Shown here: positions 25,437 to 33,321 of the stretch, one piece after another
Layout of the letters: each line of letters opens with the position of its first letter
Numbering within the stretch: the first letter of the stretch is position 1
DNA from: Pelagibacteraceae bacterium AG-337-G04
Lineage (GTDB): Bacteria > Pseudomonadota > Alphaproteobacteria > Pelagibacterales > Pelagibacteraceae
DNA: 64,000 nucleotides
Direction of reading: 5' to 3'
Assembly: GCA_003282205.1 (NCBI GenBank)
Contig: QBZW01000009.1
Coordinates: 26,287 to 90,286, forward strand
The notes under the pieces: generated by a model
The model's input: only the letters and a program-made list of their open reading frames with translations
Databases searched by the model: none
What the model was told of the DNA's origin: nothing
Made by a program: the position numbers and the translations under genes

Positions 25437-25511
25437 GGGCCGTTAGCTCAATAGTAGAGTACTGCATTGACATTGCAGGGGTAGTTGGAGCGTAACCAAC
25501 ACGGCCCACCA
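25437..25511 (+). tRNA. tRNA-Val (GAC), atypical D- and T-loops
   Basis: A 75-nt cloverleaf with encoded CCA. The acceptor stem GGGCCGT/ACGGCCC is perfect. The anticodon stem CTGCA/TGCAG holds loop TTGACAT, giving anticodon GAC. The T-stem GTTGG/CCAAC is perfect, but the T-loop reads AGCGTAA in place of the near-universal TTCRANY. The D-loop AATAGTA has one G where two are expected. Positions 54/58 read A/T rather than T/A, and 15/48 read A/A. The gene begins one nucleotide after the rpoD stop. It may be a diverged or specially folded valine tRNA, or one losing function. Confidence 0.8.
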
Positions 25512-25570
25512 AAAAGGCGATTATCTATAATTGATAACTGTTAAAAAATGAGATAATTAATAATATTTTT

Positions 25571-25647
25571 GGGCCTGTAGCTCAGTTGGTTAGAGCAGTA
25601 CACTCATAATGTATTGGTCCCAGGTTCGAGTCCTGGCGGGCCCACCA
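25571..25647 (+). tRNA. tRNA with CAT anticodon (elongator Met or Ile2)
   Basis: A 77-nt canonical cloverleaf with encoded CCA: acceptor GGGCCTG/CGGGCCC, D-arm GCTCAGTTGGTTAGAGC, anticodon stem GTACA/TGTAT with loop CTCATAA (anticodon CAT), and T-arm CCAGGTTCGAGTCCTGG. It lacks the initiator-type C1 mismatch and GGG/CCC anticodon stem, so it is not tRNA-fMet. The CTCATAA loop and TTGGTC variable region resemble tRNA-Ile2, whose C34 is changed to lysidine. Elongator Met cannot be excluded without comparison to the rest of the genome. It lies 1 nt from the 3' end of the convergent mlaC. Confidence 0.93.
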
Positions 25648-25648
25648 A

Positions 25649-26239
25649 CTATTTAATTATGAATTCTTCAAGAGATTTAAAAAGATAATTAACATCACCA
25701 TCATTATTTTGAATTATGGATTTAAACTCTTCTTTTTGAGTCCTTGCCAAGCTTAATCCCTCTACCATCAAATCTCTAATCAATGGTCTTTTAGGATTTT
25801 TTGTGTAGACTCTCCAATCTATTTTTATTTCTGGATTTTTAGATGTTTCTTCAAGAACCGTATTCACAATAGTATATTTTTCGTTTATTATCTTTTCTGA
25901 AACTACACTTATTTTTGGATTAGAGTAATCTACTAATCTACTTGAAAAATTTTTTAAAAAATAGCTCCTAAATAATTTTTTATATAGTATTTTTTGGTCT
26001 TCATTTAAATTTTTTCGATATTTACCCAATGTGTACATTCCTATACCATTTATATCTACATTGGTTTCTGCAATATTATTTAATTTAATAATTTTTGCCT
26101 CAACTGGATCAGAACTTGATAATATCAATGATGCCTCATTTACTATCTCAGCAATTAAAATACTTGGCTCTTTTGCAATTACTGGACTAAATAAAAAAAA
26201 AATGGTGAATAAGACTGAAAAAATTTTTCTTTTGATCAT
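25649..26239 (-). CDS. mlaC: MlaC/Ttg2D phospholipid-binding protein
   Basis: Periplasmic component of the Mla phospholipid transport pathway, which carries lipids between MlaA in the outer membrane and the inner-membrane MlaFEDB complex. The 196 residues begin with a signal peptide (to about Ala22). The middle has the tolerance-protein pattern GMYTLGKYRKNLNEDQKILYKKLFRSYF and later KIDWRVYTKN, RDLMVEGLSLARTQKEEFKSII, in the right order for MlaC. It follows mlaA with a 6-nt gap on the same strand. The transporter genes are not in this window. Confidence 0.88.
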   Translation of the reverse strand: MIKRKIFSVLFTIFFLFSPVIAKEPSILIAEIVNEASLILSSSDPVEAKIIKLNNIAETNVDINGIGMYTLGKYRKNLNEDQKILYKKLFRSYFLKNFSSRLVDYSNPKISVVSEKIINEKYTIVNTVLEETSKNPEIKIDWRVYTKNPKRPLIRDLMVEGLSLARTQKEEFKSIIQNNDGDVNYLFKSLEEFIIK

Positions 26240-26245
26240 TAATAA

Positions 26246-27049
26246 TTATTGGGTATCTATTTCTTCCCAATCATCATCATTCATTGTTTCTGTTGTTTCA
26301 TCTAAATTTTGTATTTTCCTTTTTCTATCTTGTAAATATAGACTTCTCACTGATGCGTATAAATCTAATGAATTTTTTTCAAGATTGTCAAATGCTTCTA
26401 AGTTTTTTGCTCTAAAGTCTATCCCGCCCGCTAATCTTGAGTAATAATAATCAGAATTTTCTAAGTATCTTGTATCATTGGCAACGGTAACATTATACCA
26501 AGCATCTCCTCCTGAAAAATTTGCAATTGATCCAACAGCATCTCTCACAGTTGTAGGTCCCAAAACAGGTAATATGAAATAACAACCCTCTTTTACTCCC
26601 CATGTTCCAAGAGTTTGACCATAATCTTCTTTATCCAATTTATTTAGTCCATAATAGGAGGCTACATCAAAAATTCCAGCTATACCAAGAGTGGTATTAA
26701 TTGAAAATCTTAGAGCATTCACTCCTGCATCTTTAAACTGTCCTTGTAAAATATTATTTGGAATAGTCACAACATTTGATAAATTACTTAGAGCATTACT
26801 TGTGCCTGATCGTATTGGTTTTGGAAGATATCTATAACCTTTAGCAGCTGGTTTAAAAAAAACTTTGTCTAGCCCTTGATTAAAAGCAAAGATACCTCTA
26901 TTTACAGTTTCAAAACAATCTTTAACGTCACTATCTTGCTCTGCACTTTTAGAACTAATTTTAACAGTTCCATCTGATCCTGCATATGTACTAAATATTA
27001 GTAATTGAGAAAACACTGCAATTATAAATACTTTTAAAATCTTTTTCAT
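26246..27049 (-). CDS. mlaA: MlaA/VacJ outer-membrane lipid protein without an obvious lipobox
   Basis: MlaA removes mislocalised phospholipids from the outer leaflet of the outer membrane. The 267 residues contain the VacJ domain (about 43-235): CFETVNRGIFAFNQGLDKVFFKPAAKGYRYLPKPIR in pieces, NLSNVVTIPNNILQG, FSINTTLGIAGIFDVA, and EDYGQTLGTWGVKEGCYFILPVLGPTTVRDAVG. The signal peptide ends FSTYAGSDG and has no cysteine, so the usual lipidation site is absent; the first Cys is inside the domain. The C-terminal tail is acidic. It is followed closely by mlaC and is divergent from the amidase gene. Confidence 0.9.
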   Translation of the reverse strand: MKKILKVFIIAVFSQLLIFSTYAGSDGTVKISSKSAEQDSDVKDCFETVNRGIFAFNQGLDKVFFKPAAKGYRYLPKPIRSGTSNALSNLSNVVTIPNNILQGQFKDAGVNALRFSINTTLGIAGIFDVASYYGLNKLDKEDYGQTLGTWGVKEGCYFILPVLGPTTVRDAVGSIANFSGGDAWYNVTVANDTRYLENSDYYYSRLAGGIDFRAKNLEAFDNLEKNSLDLYASVRSLYLQDRKRKIQNLDETTETMNDDDWEEIDTQ

Positions 27050-27125
27050 TAGGATCTTTTATATTATATCTTTAATTTATTTAAAGATTTAATTGTTTGA
27101 AATAATGCAGAAAAATGTTGAAAAA

Positions 27126-27842
27126 ATGACCATTAATTACTCACCTAATTTTGATCTCAAAAAAAGAGATAAAAGAAAAATAAAGTATTTAATTTATCAC
27201 TATACAGGAATGAAAAACGATAAATTAGCAATTAACAAATTAACGAATTTCAATTCTAATGTAAGTTGTCATTATTATATAACTGTAACTGGGAAAATTA
27301 TTCAAATGGTCCCAGATTTATATATTGCTTGGCATGCTGGGAAATCTAATTGGCTTAATGAAAAGTCTTTGAATAATAAATCTGTAGGAATTGAAATATC
27401 TAATCCTGGCCACGAATATGGATATAAGAAATTTAATGATAAACAAATTAAATCGTTAATATGGATCACAAAAATTTGTATAAAAAAATATAAAATTGAT
27501 AAAAAAAATATCGTAGGTCACTCAGATATAGCACCTTTGAGAAAAATAGATCCAGGAGAAAAATTTCCTTGGAAATTTTTAAGCAAAAGAAAAATTGGAA
27601 TATGGCACAATATTAATTCAAAAATACTTAAATCTTTAAGAGGAATTAATTCAGAAACAAATTTAAATAAGTTTGTTATTTACCTAAAAAATATTGGTTA
27701 TCATATACAATATTCAAATTTAAATGATTTAAAAAAAATTATAAAAATTTTTCAGATGAAATTTAGACCTGAATTAATTGATGGAAAATTAGATGCAGAA
27801 TGTTATATGATAGCAAAATCCCTTGTTAATCTTAAAAAATAA
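27126..27842 (+). CDS. AmpD-like N-acetylmuramoyl-L-alanine amidase
   Basis: A 239-residue protein from the ATG at 27126 (an ATG at 27105 is also in frame). It has an amidase_2 domain: the zinc ligands are expected at His in LIYHYTGM and at His and Asp in VGHSDIAPLRKIDPGEKFPW. VSCHYYITVTGKIIQMVPD and AWHAGKSNW complete the site. A small C-terminal domain (about 175-239) resembles a peptidoglycan-binding module. There is no signal peptide, so it most likely acts in the cytoplasm on anhydro-muropeptides for wall recycling, as AmpD does. The symbol is withheld because AmiD-type paralogues share this fold. Confidence 0.82.
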   Translation: MTINYSPNFDLKKRDKRKIKYLIYHYTGMKNDKLAINKLTNFNSNVSCHYYITVTGKIIQMVPDLYIAWHAGKSNWLNEKSLNNKSVGIEISNPGHEYGYKKFNDKQIKSLIWITKICIKKYKIDKKNIVGHSDIAPLRKIDPGEKFPWKFLSKRKIGIWHNINSKILKSLRGINSETNLNKFVIYLKNIGYHIQYSNLNDLKKIIKIFQMKFRPELIDGKLDAECYMIAKSLVNLKK

Positions 27843-27876
27843 TTAATTGAACTTTATCATAAATTTTATATTGTCC

Positions 27877-28239
27877 TTTTGCCAGATAAAAGACTTATCG
27901 CTTTATTTATTAAAGAGGAAAGTCCGGGCTCTACAAAGACACAGTGCCAGTTAATGGCTGGCGGGGGCAACCCTAGGGATAGTGCCACAGAAAATAAACC
28001 GCCTTATCAAGGCAAGGGTGAAATGGTGTGGTAAGAGCACACCGGCTATGTTGGTAACAGCTAGCGCATGGAAAACCCCACTGGGAGCAAGACAGAGTAG
28101 AGATGACACTGTTAGAAATAACTAAAAGCAGTCTTTGGCTAGTCATCTGGGTTAGTTGCTTGAGCCTTAAAGTGATTTAAGGCCTAGAGAAATGATAAGT
28201 TTAAACGACAGAACCCGGCTTATATTTTATCTGGCAAAA
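27877..28239 (+). ncRNA. rnpB: RNase P RNA (bacterial class A)
   Basis: Catalytic RNA that trims the 5' leader of pre-tRNA. The ends pair as P1: TTTTGCCAGATAAA (27877-27890) with TTTATCTGGCAAAA (28226-28239). Inside, the conserved core GAGGAAAGTCCGGGCT follows P1/P2, later comes AGGGTGAAATGGTG with the GTAAGAGCACACCGG element, and near the 3' end ACAGAACCCGGCTTAT pairs back as P4. About 363 nt is normal for class A. It occupies most of the 567 nt between the amidase and mraZ. Confidence 0.95.
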
Positions 28240-28347
28240 TCATAACCTTATAGTTTTTATCTCTTATTAAATTAAATCAAAGTCTCTATTTAGCTGCATT
28301 GTAAAAATTTAGAACAAATAAAGAATACTAGACTACAATATTAGGTG

Positions 28348-28376
28348 TTGACGATTAAATTTAAAACCCATAATAT
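28348..28376 (+). promoter_or_regulatory. Promoter of the dcw cluster (Pmra)
   Basis: TTGACG (28348-28353), an exact 17-nt spacer, then TATAAT-like TAATAT (28371-28376) form a strong sigma-70 promoter 33 nt before the mraZ ATG at 28410. It overlaps the MraZ repeats, so repressor binding would cover the -10 region. This is likely the main promoter for at least the upstream part of the division cluster. Confidence 0.75.
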
Positions 28377-28390
28377 CCCATAAAATCCCA
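28366..28390 (-). promoter_or_regulatory. MraZ operator: three 10-bp-spaced repeats
   Basis: CCCA occurs at 28367-28370, 28377-28380 and 28387-28390, exactly 10 bp apart. Read on the minus strand these are TGGG boxes with the TGGGN-N5-TGGGN-N5-TGGGN layout reported for the MraZ operator of E. coli. They cover the -10 box of the promoter just upstream of mraZ, which fits autorepression. The orientation relative to the gene is opposite to what I recall for E. coli. Confidence 0.75.
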
Positions 28391-28409
28391 AATATGGAAT
28401 TTATGGATT

Positions 28410-28865
28410 ATGTTTTTATCTACTTACGAAAACAAACTAGACAAAAAAGGAAGGGTGTCCGTGCCTGCTAGTTTTAGAAGCTATCTCTCTAATACGGGAT
28501 ACAACGGAATCGTATGTTTTCCATCATTTAATAATCAGTCAATTGAGGCTTGGCCTCAAGATAGAATTGAAAAAATTTCAAATTCTATAGACTCATTGAA
28601 TCCATTCGACGAGAAAAAAGACTATTTTGCAACATCAATTCTTTCTGAAAGTGTCAATTTACAATTTGATAGTGAAGGAAGAATACTAATTACACAAAAA
28701 TTATTAAATCATGCAAATATAAAAAATAGCATGGTGTTTGTTGGCCAGGGAAAAACTTTCCAAATATGGGAGCCAAAAAATTTTGAAAAATTTAGGGTAT
28801 CAGCGAGAAAAAAATCAAATGCTAATAGGGCTAACCTTAAATGGGAACAAAAATTTAATAACTAA
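28410..28865 (+). CDS. mraZ: MraZ transcriptional regulator / division protein
   Basis: First gene of the dcw cluster, 151 residues. Two AbrB-like SpoVT domains are visible, each with the D-x-K/E-G-R pattern: NKLDKKGRVSVPASFR (about 7-22) and LQFDSEGRILITQKLL (about 86-101). MraZ oligomerises as a ring and represses its own operon in E. coli and other species. The operator repeats lie 20-43 nt upstream. It is followed after 12 nt by ftsZ rather than by rsmH, which is unusual. Confidence 0.93.
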   Translation: MFLSTYENKLDKKGRVSVPASFRSYLSNTGYNGIVCFPSFNNQSIEAWPQDRIEKISNSIDSLNPFDEKKDYFATSILSESVNLQFDSEGRILITQKLLNHANIKNSMVFVGQGKTFQIWEPKNFEKFRVSARKKSNANRANLKWEQKFNN

Positions 28866-28867
28866 AC

Positions 28868-28872
28868 GGGGG
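28868..28872 (+). promoter_or_regulatory. Strong ribosome-binding site of ftsZ
   Basis: GGGGG followed by AA, five nucleotides before the ATG at 28878, is one of the few long purine-rich G runs in this A+T-rich window. It fits high translation of ftsZ compared with neighbours that mostly start by overlap. Confidence 0.5.
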
Positions 28873-28877
28873 AACAA

Positions 28878-30341
28878 ATGACAATTAATTTTAAGACACC
28901 AGATATAAAAGAGTTAAAACCTAGAATATTAGTTTTAGGTATAGGAGGAGCAGGAGGGAATGCAATCAATGGAATGATTGAGTCAGGTTTGCAAGGAGTA
29001 GAGTTCATAGCTGTAAATACTGACGCACAAGATTTAAGATTGAGCCATGCACAAACTAAAATACAAATGGGACTAAATTTAACAAAAGGATTAGGCGCTG
29101 GAGCAAAATTAGATATAGGAGAAGCTGCTGCTGATGAGTCTTTAAATGAAATTGTTAATGTACTTCAAGGATCTAACATGGTCTTCATAACTGCAGGAAT
29201 GGGTGGCGGAACTGGAACGGGTGCTGCGCATGTCATTGCCCGTGCTGCTAAAGAATTAAATATACTTACAATAGGAGTAGTCACTTTACCTTTTTTATAT
29301 GAAGGTCCTTCAAGAATGAGAAAGGCAAATCAAGGTCTTGAGGAGTTAAGAAAACACGTTGATACAATCATAGTAGTTCCAAATCAAAATTTATTTAAAA
29401 TTGCAAGTGAACAAACCACATTTGAAGAGTCTTTTGCACTTTCTAACGATGTATTAAAACATGGAGTACAAAGTATTACAGACCTTATGGTAAGACCTGG
29501 TTTAATTAATTTAGATTTTGCTGATGTTGAAACAGTTATGAGTTCAATGGGTAAAGCTATGATGGGTACTGGTCAGGCTGAGGGCGAAGGCAGAGCAGTT
29601 AAAGCTGCAGAAATGGCTATAAGTAATCCTCTTATAGATGACTATACATTAAAAGGAGCCAAAGGCTTACTAGTCAATATCACTGGTGGAAAGGATCTTA
29701 AACTTTTTGAGGTAGACGAAGCTGTAAATAAAGTTAGAGCTGAAGTAGATCCAGAAGCAGAATTAATAATTGGAGCAATTACTGATGAGAATCTTGATGG
29801 TTTAATGAGAGTTTCAATAGTAGCTACTTCTCTGGATGGTCAACAACCAGAGCCGAAATCTGTCATTAATATGGTTCATAGAATACAAAATAGAAATCCT
29901 GGATATTCTGATTTTTCTAACACAGGCTCTTCTCAAGCGTTTACATTCTCTAACCAAAACAGCTCAATTATTACAAATGGTGCAAATGCTCTTAAAATAG
30001 AAGAGGAAATTAAATCTGAAACTGAAAGTCAAGCAACATCTGAAACTGATAGTTCAGAAGAATTAGTAAGTTCGACAAATTTTGAGAAGGAAACAAATAC
30101 TGAAGAGAACGAAACATATACAGCTTCCGAGCAGTCTTTTGGAGAAGATGAAAGCAACTCCTCTCCATCAAATGGATTAGAGAATTTTAATTTTGATGAT
30201 GAAACACCTGAGCTGTTTAATTCTGATGGATCAAATAATGAAAATGAAAACGAAACTTCATTATCAACAGAAACAAGTACAACAAGAGAAGACGAAGACG
30301 ATTTAGAAATTCCAGCATTTTTGAGAAGACAAAAACATTAA
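28878..30341 (+). CDS. ftsZ: Cell division protein FtsZ
   Basis: Tubulin-like GTPase that forms the Z-ring, 487 residues. The GTPase core has [21 protein letters not shown], the tubulin signature [10 protein letters not shown], and the T7 loop [15 protein letters not shown]. After about residue 320 comes a long acidic, Ser/Thr/Glu-rich linker of about 150 residues, then the C-terminal peptide [11 protein letters not shown] that binds FtsA and other partners. The position right after mraZ is unusual, because ftsZ normally follows ftsA at the other end of the cluster, where it is absent here. Confidence 0.97.
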   Translation: MTINFKTPDIKELKPRILVLGIGGAGGNAINGMIESGLQGVEFIAVNTDAQDLRLSHAQTKIQMGLNLTKGLGAGAKLDIGEAAADESLNEIVNVLQGSNMVFITAGMGGGTGTGAAHVIARAAKELNILTIGVVTLPFLYEGPSRMRKANQGLEELRKHVDTIIVVPNQNLFKIASEQTTFEESFALSNDVLKHGVQSITDLMVRPGLINLDFADVETVMSSMGKAMMGTGQAEGEGRAVKAAEMAISNPLIDDYTLKGAKGLLVNITGGKDLKLFEVDEAVNKVRAEVDPEAELIIGAITDENLDGLMRVSIVATSLDGQQPEPKSVINMVHRIQNRNPGYSDFSNTGSSQAFTFSNQNSSIITNGANALKIEEEIKSETESQATSETDSSEELVSSTNFEKETNTEENETYTASEQSFGEDESNSSPSNGLENFNFDDETPELFNSDGSNNENENETSLSTETSTTREDEDDLEIPAFLRRQKH

Positions 30342-30359
30342 TGGTCTTCAAAAAAATAA

Positions 30360-31355
30360 ATGAATGCCACCATAAATCTGGAAAACAAACATTTTCCAGT
30401 TCTGCTAAATGAATTAATTAGCATTATTTCCCCTCTTTATGGTGGCACATTTATTGATTGCACTTTTGGTCAAGGAGGATATTCAGAAAAAATTCTTGAG
30501 AATAAACAAAACAATATTATTGCATTAGATAGAGACAAAGATGTCTTAAGCAGCACATTAAAACTCCAAAAAAAATATGATAAAAGATTTAAATTTTATA
30601 ATCTTAAATTTTCTCAATTAGATCAAATCAAATTAAAAAACCATGAAATAAAAGGAATTATTTTTGATTTAGGTTATTCATTTAACCAAATTAAAAATTC
30701 TCAAAAAGGCTTATCATTTTCTAATAAAGGAAAGCTAAATATGAGAATGGGTATAAATGATTTATCAGCAAATGAGATTATATCCAATATGGATGAAAAT
30801 AACCTTGCCAAAGTATTTAAAGTATTTGGTGATGAAAAATATTCAAAAAAAATAGCTAAAAAAATTGTAGAACAAAGGAAAGATAAAACCATTCAAACAG
30901 AGGACTTAGTTCAAATTATAGATAATGTTAAAAAATATCAAAAAACAAAAATACATAATTCCACTAAAGTTTTTCAGGCTTTAAGAATTTTAGTGAATAA
31001 AGAAATTAGTGAATTAATAAATGGCTTGATTAATTCTTTTAATTTAATTCCTACAGGCGGCATCATAGCTGTAGTTAGTTTTCACTCAATAGAGGATAGA
31101 ATTGTCAAATATTTTTTCAAACACTATTCTGAACAAAAAAATTCTTCAAGATATTTACCTGAAACAGAAGTTCCAGAAAGATGCTTTAAATTAATTAATA
31201 AAAAACCTATTTTACCTGGCTTAAATGAGATAAAAAACAACCCACCTTCAAGATCAGCTAAATTAAGGTATGGAATTAAAACTAATGATAAATGTGATTT
31301 TAGTAAATTTAGAGAAAAATTTAAAAATTTAATAAATGTTGAGGATCTAAAATAA
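30360..31355 (+). CDS. rsmH: 16S rRNA (cytosine-1402-N4)-methyltransferase
   Basis: RsmH (MraW) methylates N4 of C1402 in the ribosomal P site. The 331 residues contain the start HFPVLLNELI, the SAM-binding motif DCTFGQGGYSEKIL with the acidic DRDKDVL loop, FDLGYSFNQI, an all-alpha insertion with RMGINDLSANEII, FQALRILVNKE, and the C-terminal VVSFHSIEDRIVK followed by PPSRSAKLR. It occupies the slot that usually follows mraZ, after the inserted ftsZ, and is followed 4 nt later by ftsL. Confidence 0.95.
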   Translation: MNATINLENKHFPVLLNELISIISPLYGGTFIDCTFGQGGYSEKILENKQNNIIALDRDKDVLSSTLKLQKKYDKRFKFYNLKFSQLDQIKLKNHEIKGIIFDLGYSFNQIKNSQKGLSFSNKGKLNMRMGINDLSANEIISNMDENNLAKVFKVFGDEKYSKKIAKKIVEQRKDKTIQTEDLVQIIDNVKKYQKTKIHNSTKVFQALRILVNKEISELINGLINSFNLIPTGGIIAVVSFHSIEDRIVKYFFKHYSEQKNSSRYLPETEVPERCFKLINKKPILPGLNEIKNNPPSRSAKLRYGIKTNDKCDFSKFREKFKNLINVEDLK

Positions 31356-31359
31356 TAAA

Positions 31360-31665
31360 ATGAAAAAACTATTTTTTTTTGTACCTATAATTTTTTTAAT
31401 ATTTGCAACTACTTTAACTAAAAACTCAACAAAAAAACTTGATAAAGAAATTTTTGAATTAAAAGAAAATATTAGCATATTAGAAGATCGTTATGAACTG
31501 ACTTTACTTGATTACAGTATTTTAACTTCACCAAAAAAACTAATGGAGTATCAACAATTTTACTTTGAGGATAAATTTGTACAAAAAAAAATAGAAAATT
31601 TGAGCAATATTGAACTGTTAGATGATAAATTAAAAATTAATAAAATATTTAAAATTGATGAGTGA
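31360..31665 (+). CDS. ftsL: FtsL-like division protein
   Basis: Small bitopic membrane protein of 101 residues: one N-terminal helix (about 3-20) followed by a coiled-coil periplasmic segment (LDKEIFELKENISILEDRYEL) and the sequence LDYSILTSPKKLMEYQQFYF, resembling the FtsL/DivIC pattern with a conserved SPKRL-like motif. FtsL bridges FtsB and FtsQ and activates FtsWI. Sequence conservation in this family is low, so size, topology and position between rsmH and ftsI carry much of the evidence. ftsI begins inside its last codons. Confidence 0.8.
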   Translation: MKKLFFFVPIIFLIFATTLTKNSTKKLDKEIFELKENISILEDRYELTLLDYSILTSPKKLMEYQQFYFEDKFVQKKIENLSNIELLDDKLKINKIFKIDE

Positions 31666-33310
31666 ATTAGATAATCGCTCTCAAAATTCTGACAATTTTG
31701 ATGATAGCTTTTTATATAAAGAAAATAAATCATATCTTAAAATATCTTTTGAAAGAGTAGCATTTATTTTTTTTGTATTTTTCATTTTAGCAATTATATT
31801 TTCATCTAAGGTAATATTATTAAGTATAAAAAAAAATCCTGAAATTAAAAAAATAGTTAAAAAAGATAATTTCAGATCAAGTATATTAGATAATGAAGGA
31901 AATATTTTAGCTAAAAGCGTTCCTATAGTAAATATAGGAATTAATCCTAATTTAGTAATTAATAAAGAAAAATTGTTAATTTCTCTTAAGTTAATCTTTC
32001 CTGATAAAAGTTTTGATAAGGAAATGTATGGAAAGAAATTCTTTTATGTAAAAAAAAAAATAAGTCCTGAAAAACTTGAACAAGTTCTTCTTTTGGGTGA
32101 CAAATCTTTTATTCAAGAGGATAATATAGCAAGAGTGTATCCTAATGGAAATTTATTCAGTCATGTAATTGGTCAAATTGATAATGATAATAACGGTATA
32201 TCAGGAATTGAGAAATCCTTTGATTATGAACTAACGACTACAAAAGAACCTTTAAAATTAACTCTTGATAAAGATCTACAGTATTTAATTAAAGAAGAGT
32301 TATCGAAATCCAAAGACATATTTCAAAATATTGGAAGTGCTGCAATTCTAATGGATATTAATGATGGTAACATTTTATCAATGGTGTCTCTTCCAGATTT
32401 TGATCTTAACAAAAGAGAAAAAATAAAAGATGTGAAATATATTAATAGAGCAACAAAAGGTGTTTATGAATTTGGATCTGTTTTTAAAACATTTACTTTT
32501 GCAGCAGGTTTACAATACAATGTTGTTAAACCAGAAACAGAATTTAAAGGTCTTAAAAAAAAAATTACGTGTGCAGGAAACTCTATATCTGAATATGATG
32601 ATAAAATACCGTCAGATTTAACGGCAGAAGAGATTCTTATTAGATCAGGAAATATTGGTTCAGTCAGAATAGCTGAAAAAGTTGGTATCGAAAATTATAA
32701 TGAGTTTCTTCAAACTATTGGAATTATATCAAATTTAGAATTCGATATACAGGAAATAGGCAGAACTCAGTTAGGTAGATGGGGTAAATGTAAACTTGCA
32801 ACAGTTGCATTTGGTCATGGGATAGCTACAACTTTATTACAACTTTCAAAAGGCTATTCAATTATAAGTAATGGAGGATATGAAATAACACCAACATTAT
32901 TAAAGAAGGAAAAACTACCAAGACAAAGAATACTTAAAGAAAACTTATCAGAAACAATAAACCCCATTCTTAGAAAAATAGTATCAACAAAAGAGGGAAC
33001 GGCAGGTTTTGCAAATGTAAAAGGTTATGAAATAGGGGGAAAAACAGGTACTGCTGATCAACCTTCAGAAGGTAGATATTCTAAAAAAAAAATTAACACA
33101 TTTGCCTCAGTTTTTCCAACCTCAGATCCTAAATTTGTATTAGCAGTAATGTTGGATGAACCTAAAGCAAACAAAGAATTTGTTTATCATTACAGAGATG
33201 ACAGATATCCTTATAAAGGTAATTGGAGAAACACAGCAGGCTGGACTACTGTATGGGTAACAGGTCAAATAATGGATAAAATCGGGCCAATTTTAGCCAC
33301 AAAATATTAA
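31658..33310 (+). CDS. ftsI: Septal peptidoglycan transpeptidase (PBP3)
   Basis: Class B penicillin-binding protein, 550 residues from the ATG at 31658, which overlaps ftsL by 8 nt. One membrane helix (about 32-52) is followed by the pedestal domain with RSSILDNEGNILAKSV, and the transpeptidase domain. The active-site motifs are Ser-x-x-Lys in EFGSVFKTFTF, Ser-x-Asn in RSGNIGS, and Lys-Thr-Gly in GGKTGTAD. It crosslinks septal wall together with FtsW, encoded five genes downstream. Confidence 0.95.
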   Translation: MSELDNRSQNSDNFDDSFLYKENKSYLKISFERVAFIFFVFFILAIIFSSKVILLSIKKNPEIKKIVKKDNFRSSILDNEGNILAKSVPIVNIGINPNLVINKEKLLISLKLIFPDKSFDKEMYGKKFFYVKKKISPEKLEQVLLLGDKSFIQEDNIARVYPNGNLFSHVIGQIDNDNNGISGIEKSFDYELTTTKEPLKLTLDKDLQYLIKEELSKSKDIFQNIGSAAILMDINDGNILSMVSLPDFDLNKREKIKDVKYINRATKGVYEFGSVFKTFTFAAGLQYNVVKPETEFKGLKKKITCAGNSISEYDDKIPSDLTAEEILIRSGNIGSVRIAEKVGIENYNEFLQTIGIISNLEFDIQEIGRTQLGRWGKCKLATVAFGHGIATTLLQLSKGYSIISNGGYEITPTLLKKEKLPRQRILKENLSETINPILRKIVSTKEGTAGFANVKGYEIGGKTGTADQPSEGRYSKKKINTFASVFPTSDPKFVLAVMLDEPKANKEFVYHYRDDRYPYKGNWRNTAGWTTVWVTGQIMDKIGPILATKY

Positions 33311-33321
33311 GAGCGTAAATC

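Noticed and set aside
25512..25570. Short inverted repeat between the two tRNA genes (TTATC...GATAA)
   Set aside because: Only five pairs, A+T-rich, and no T run of terminator type.
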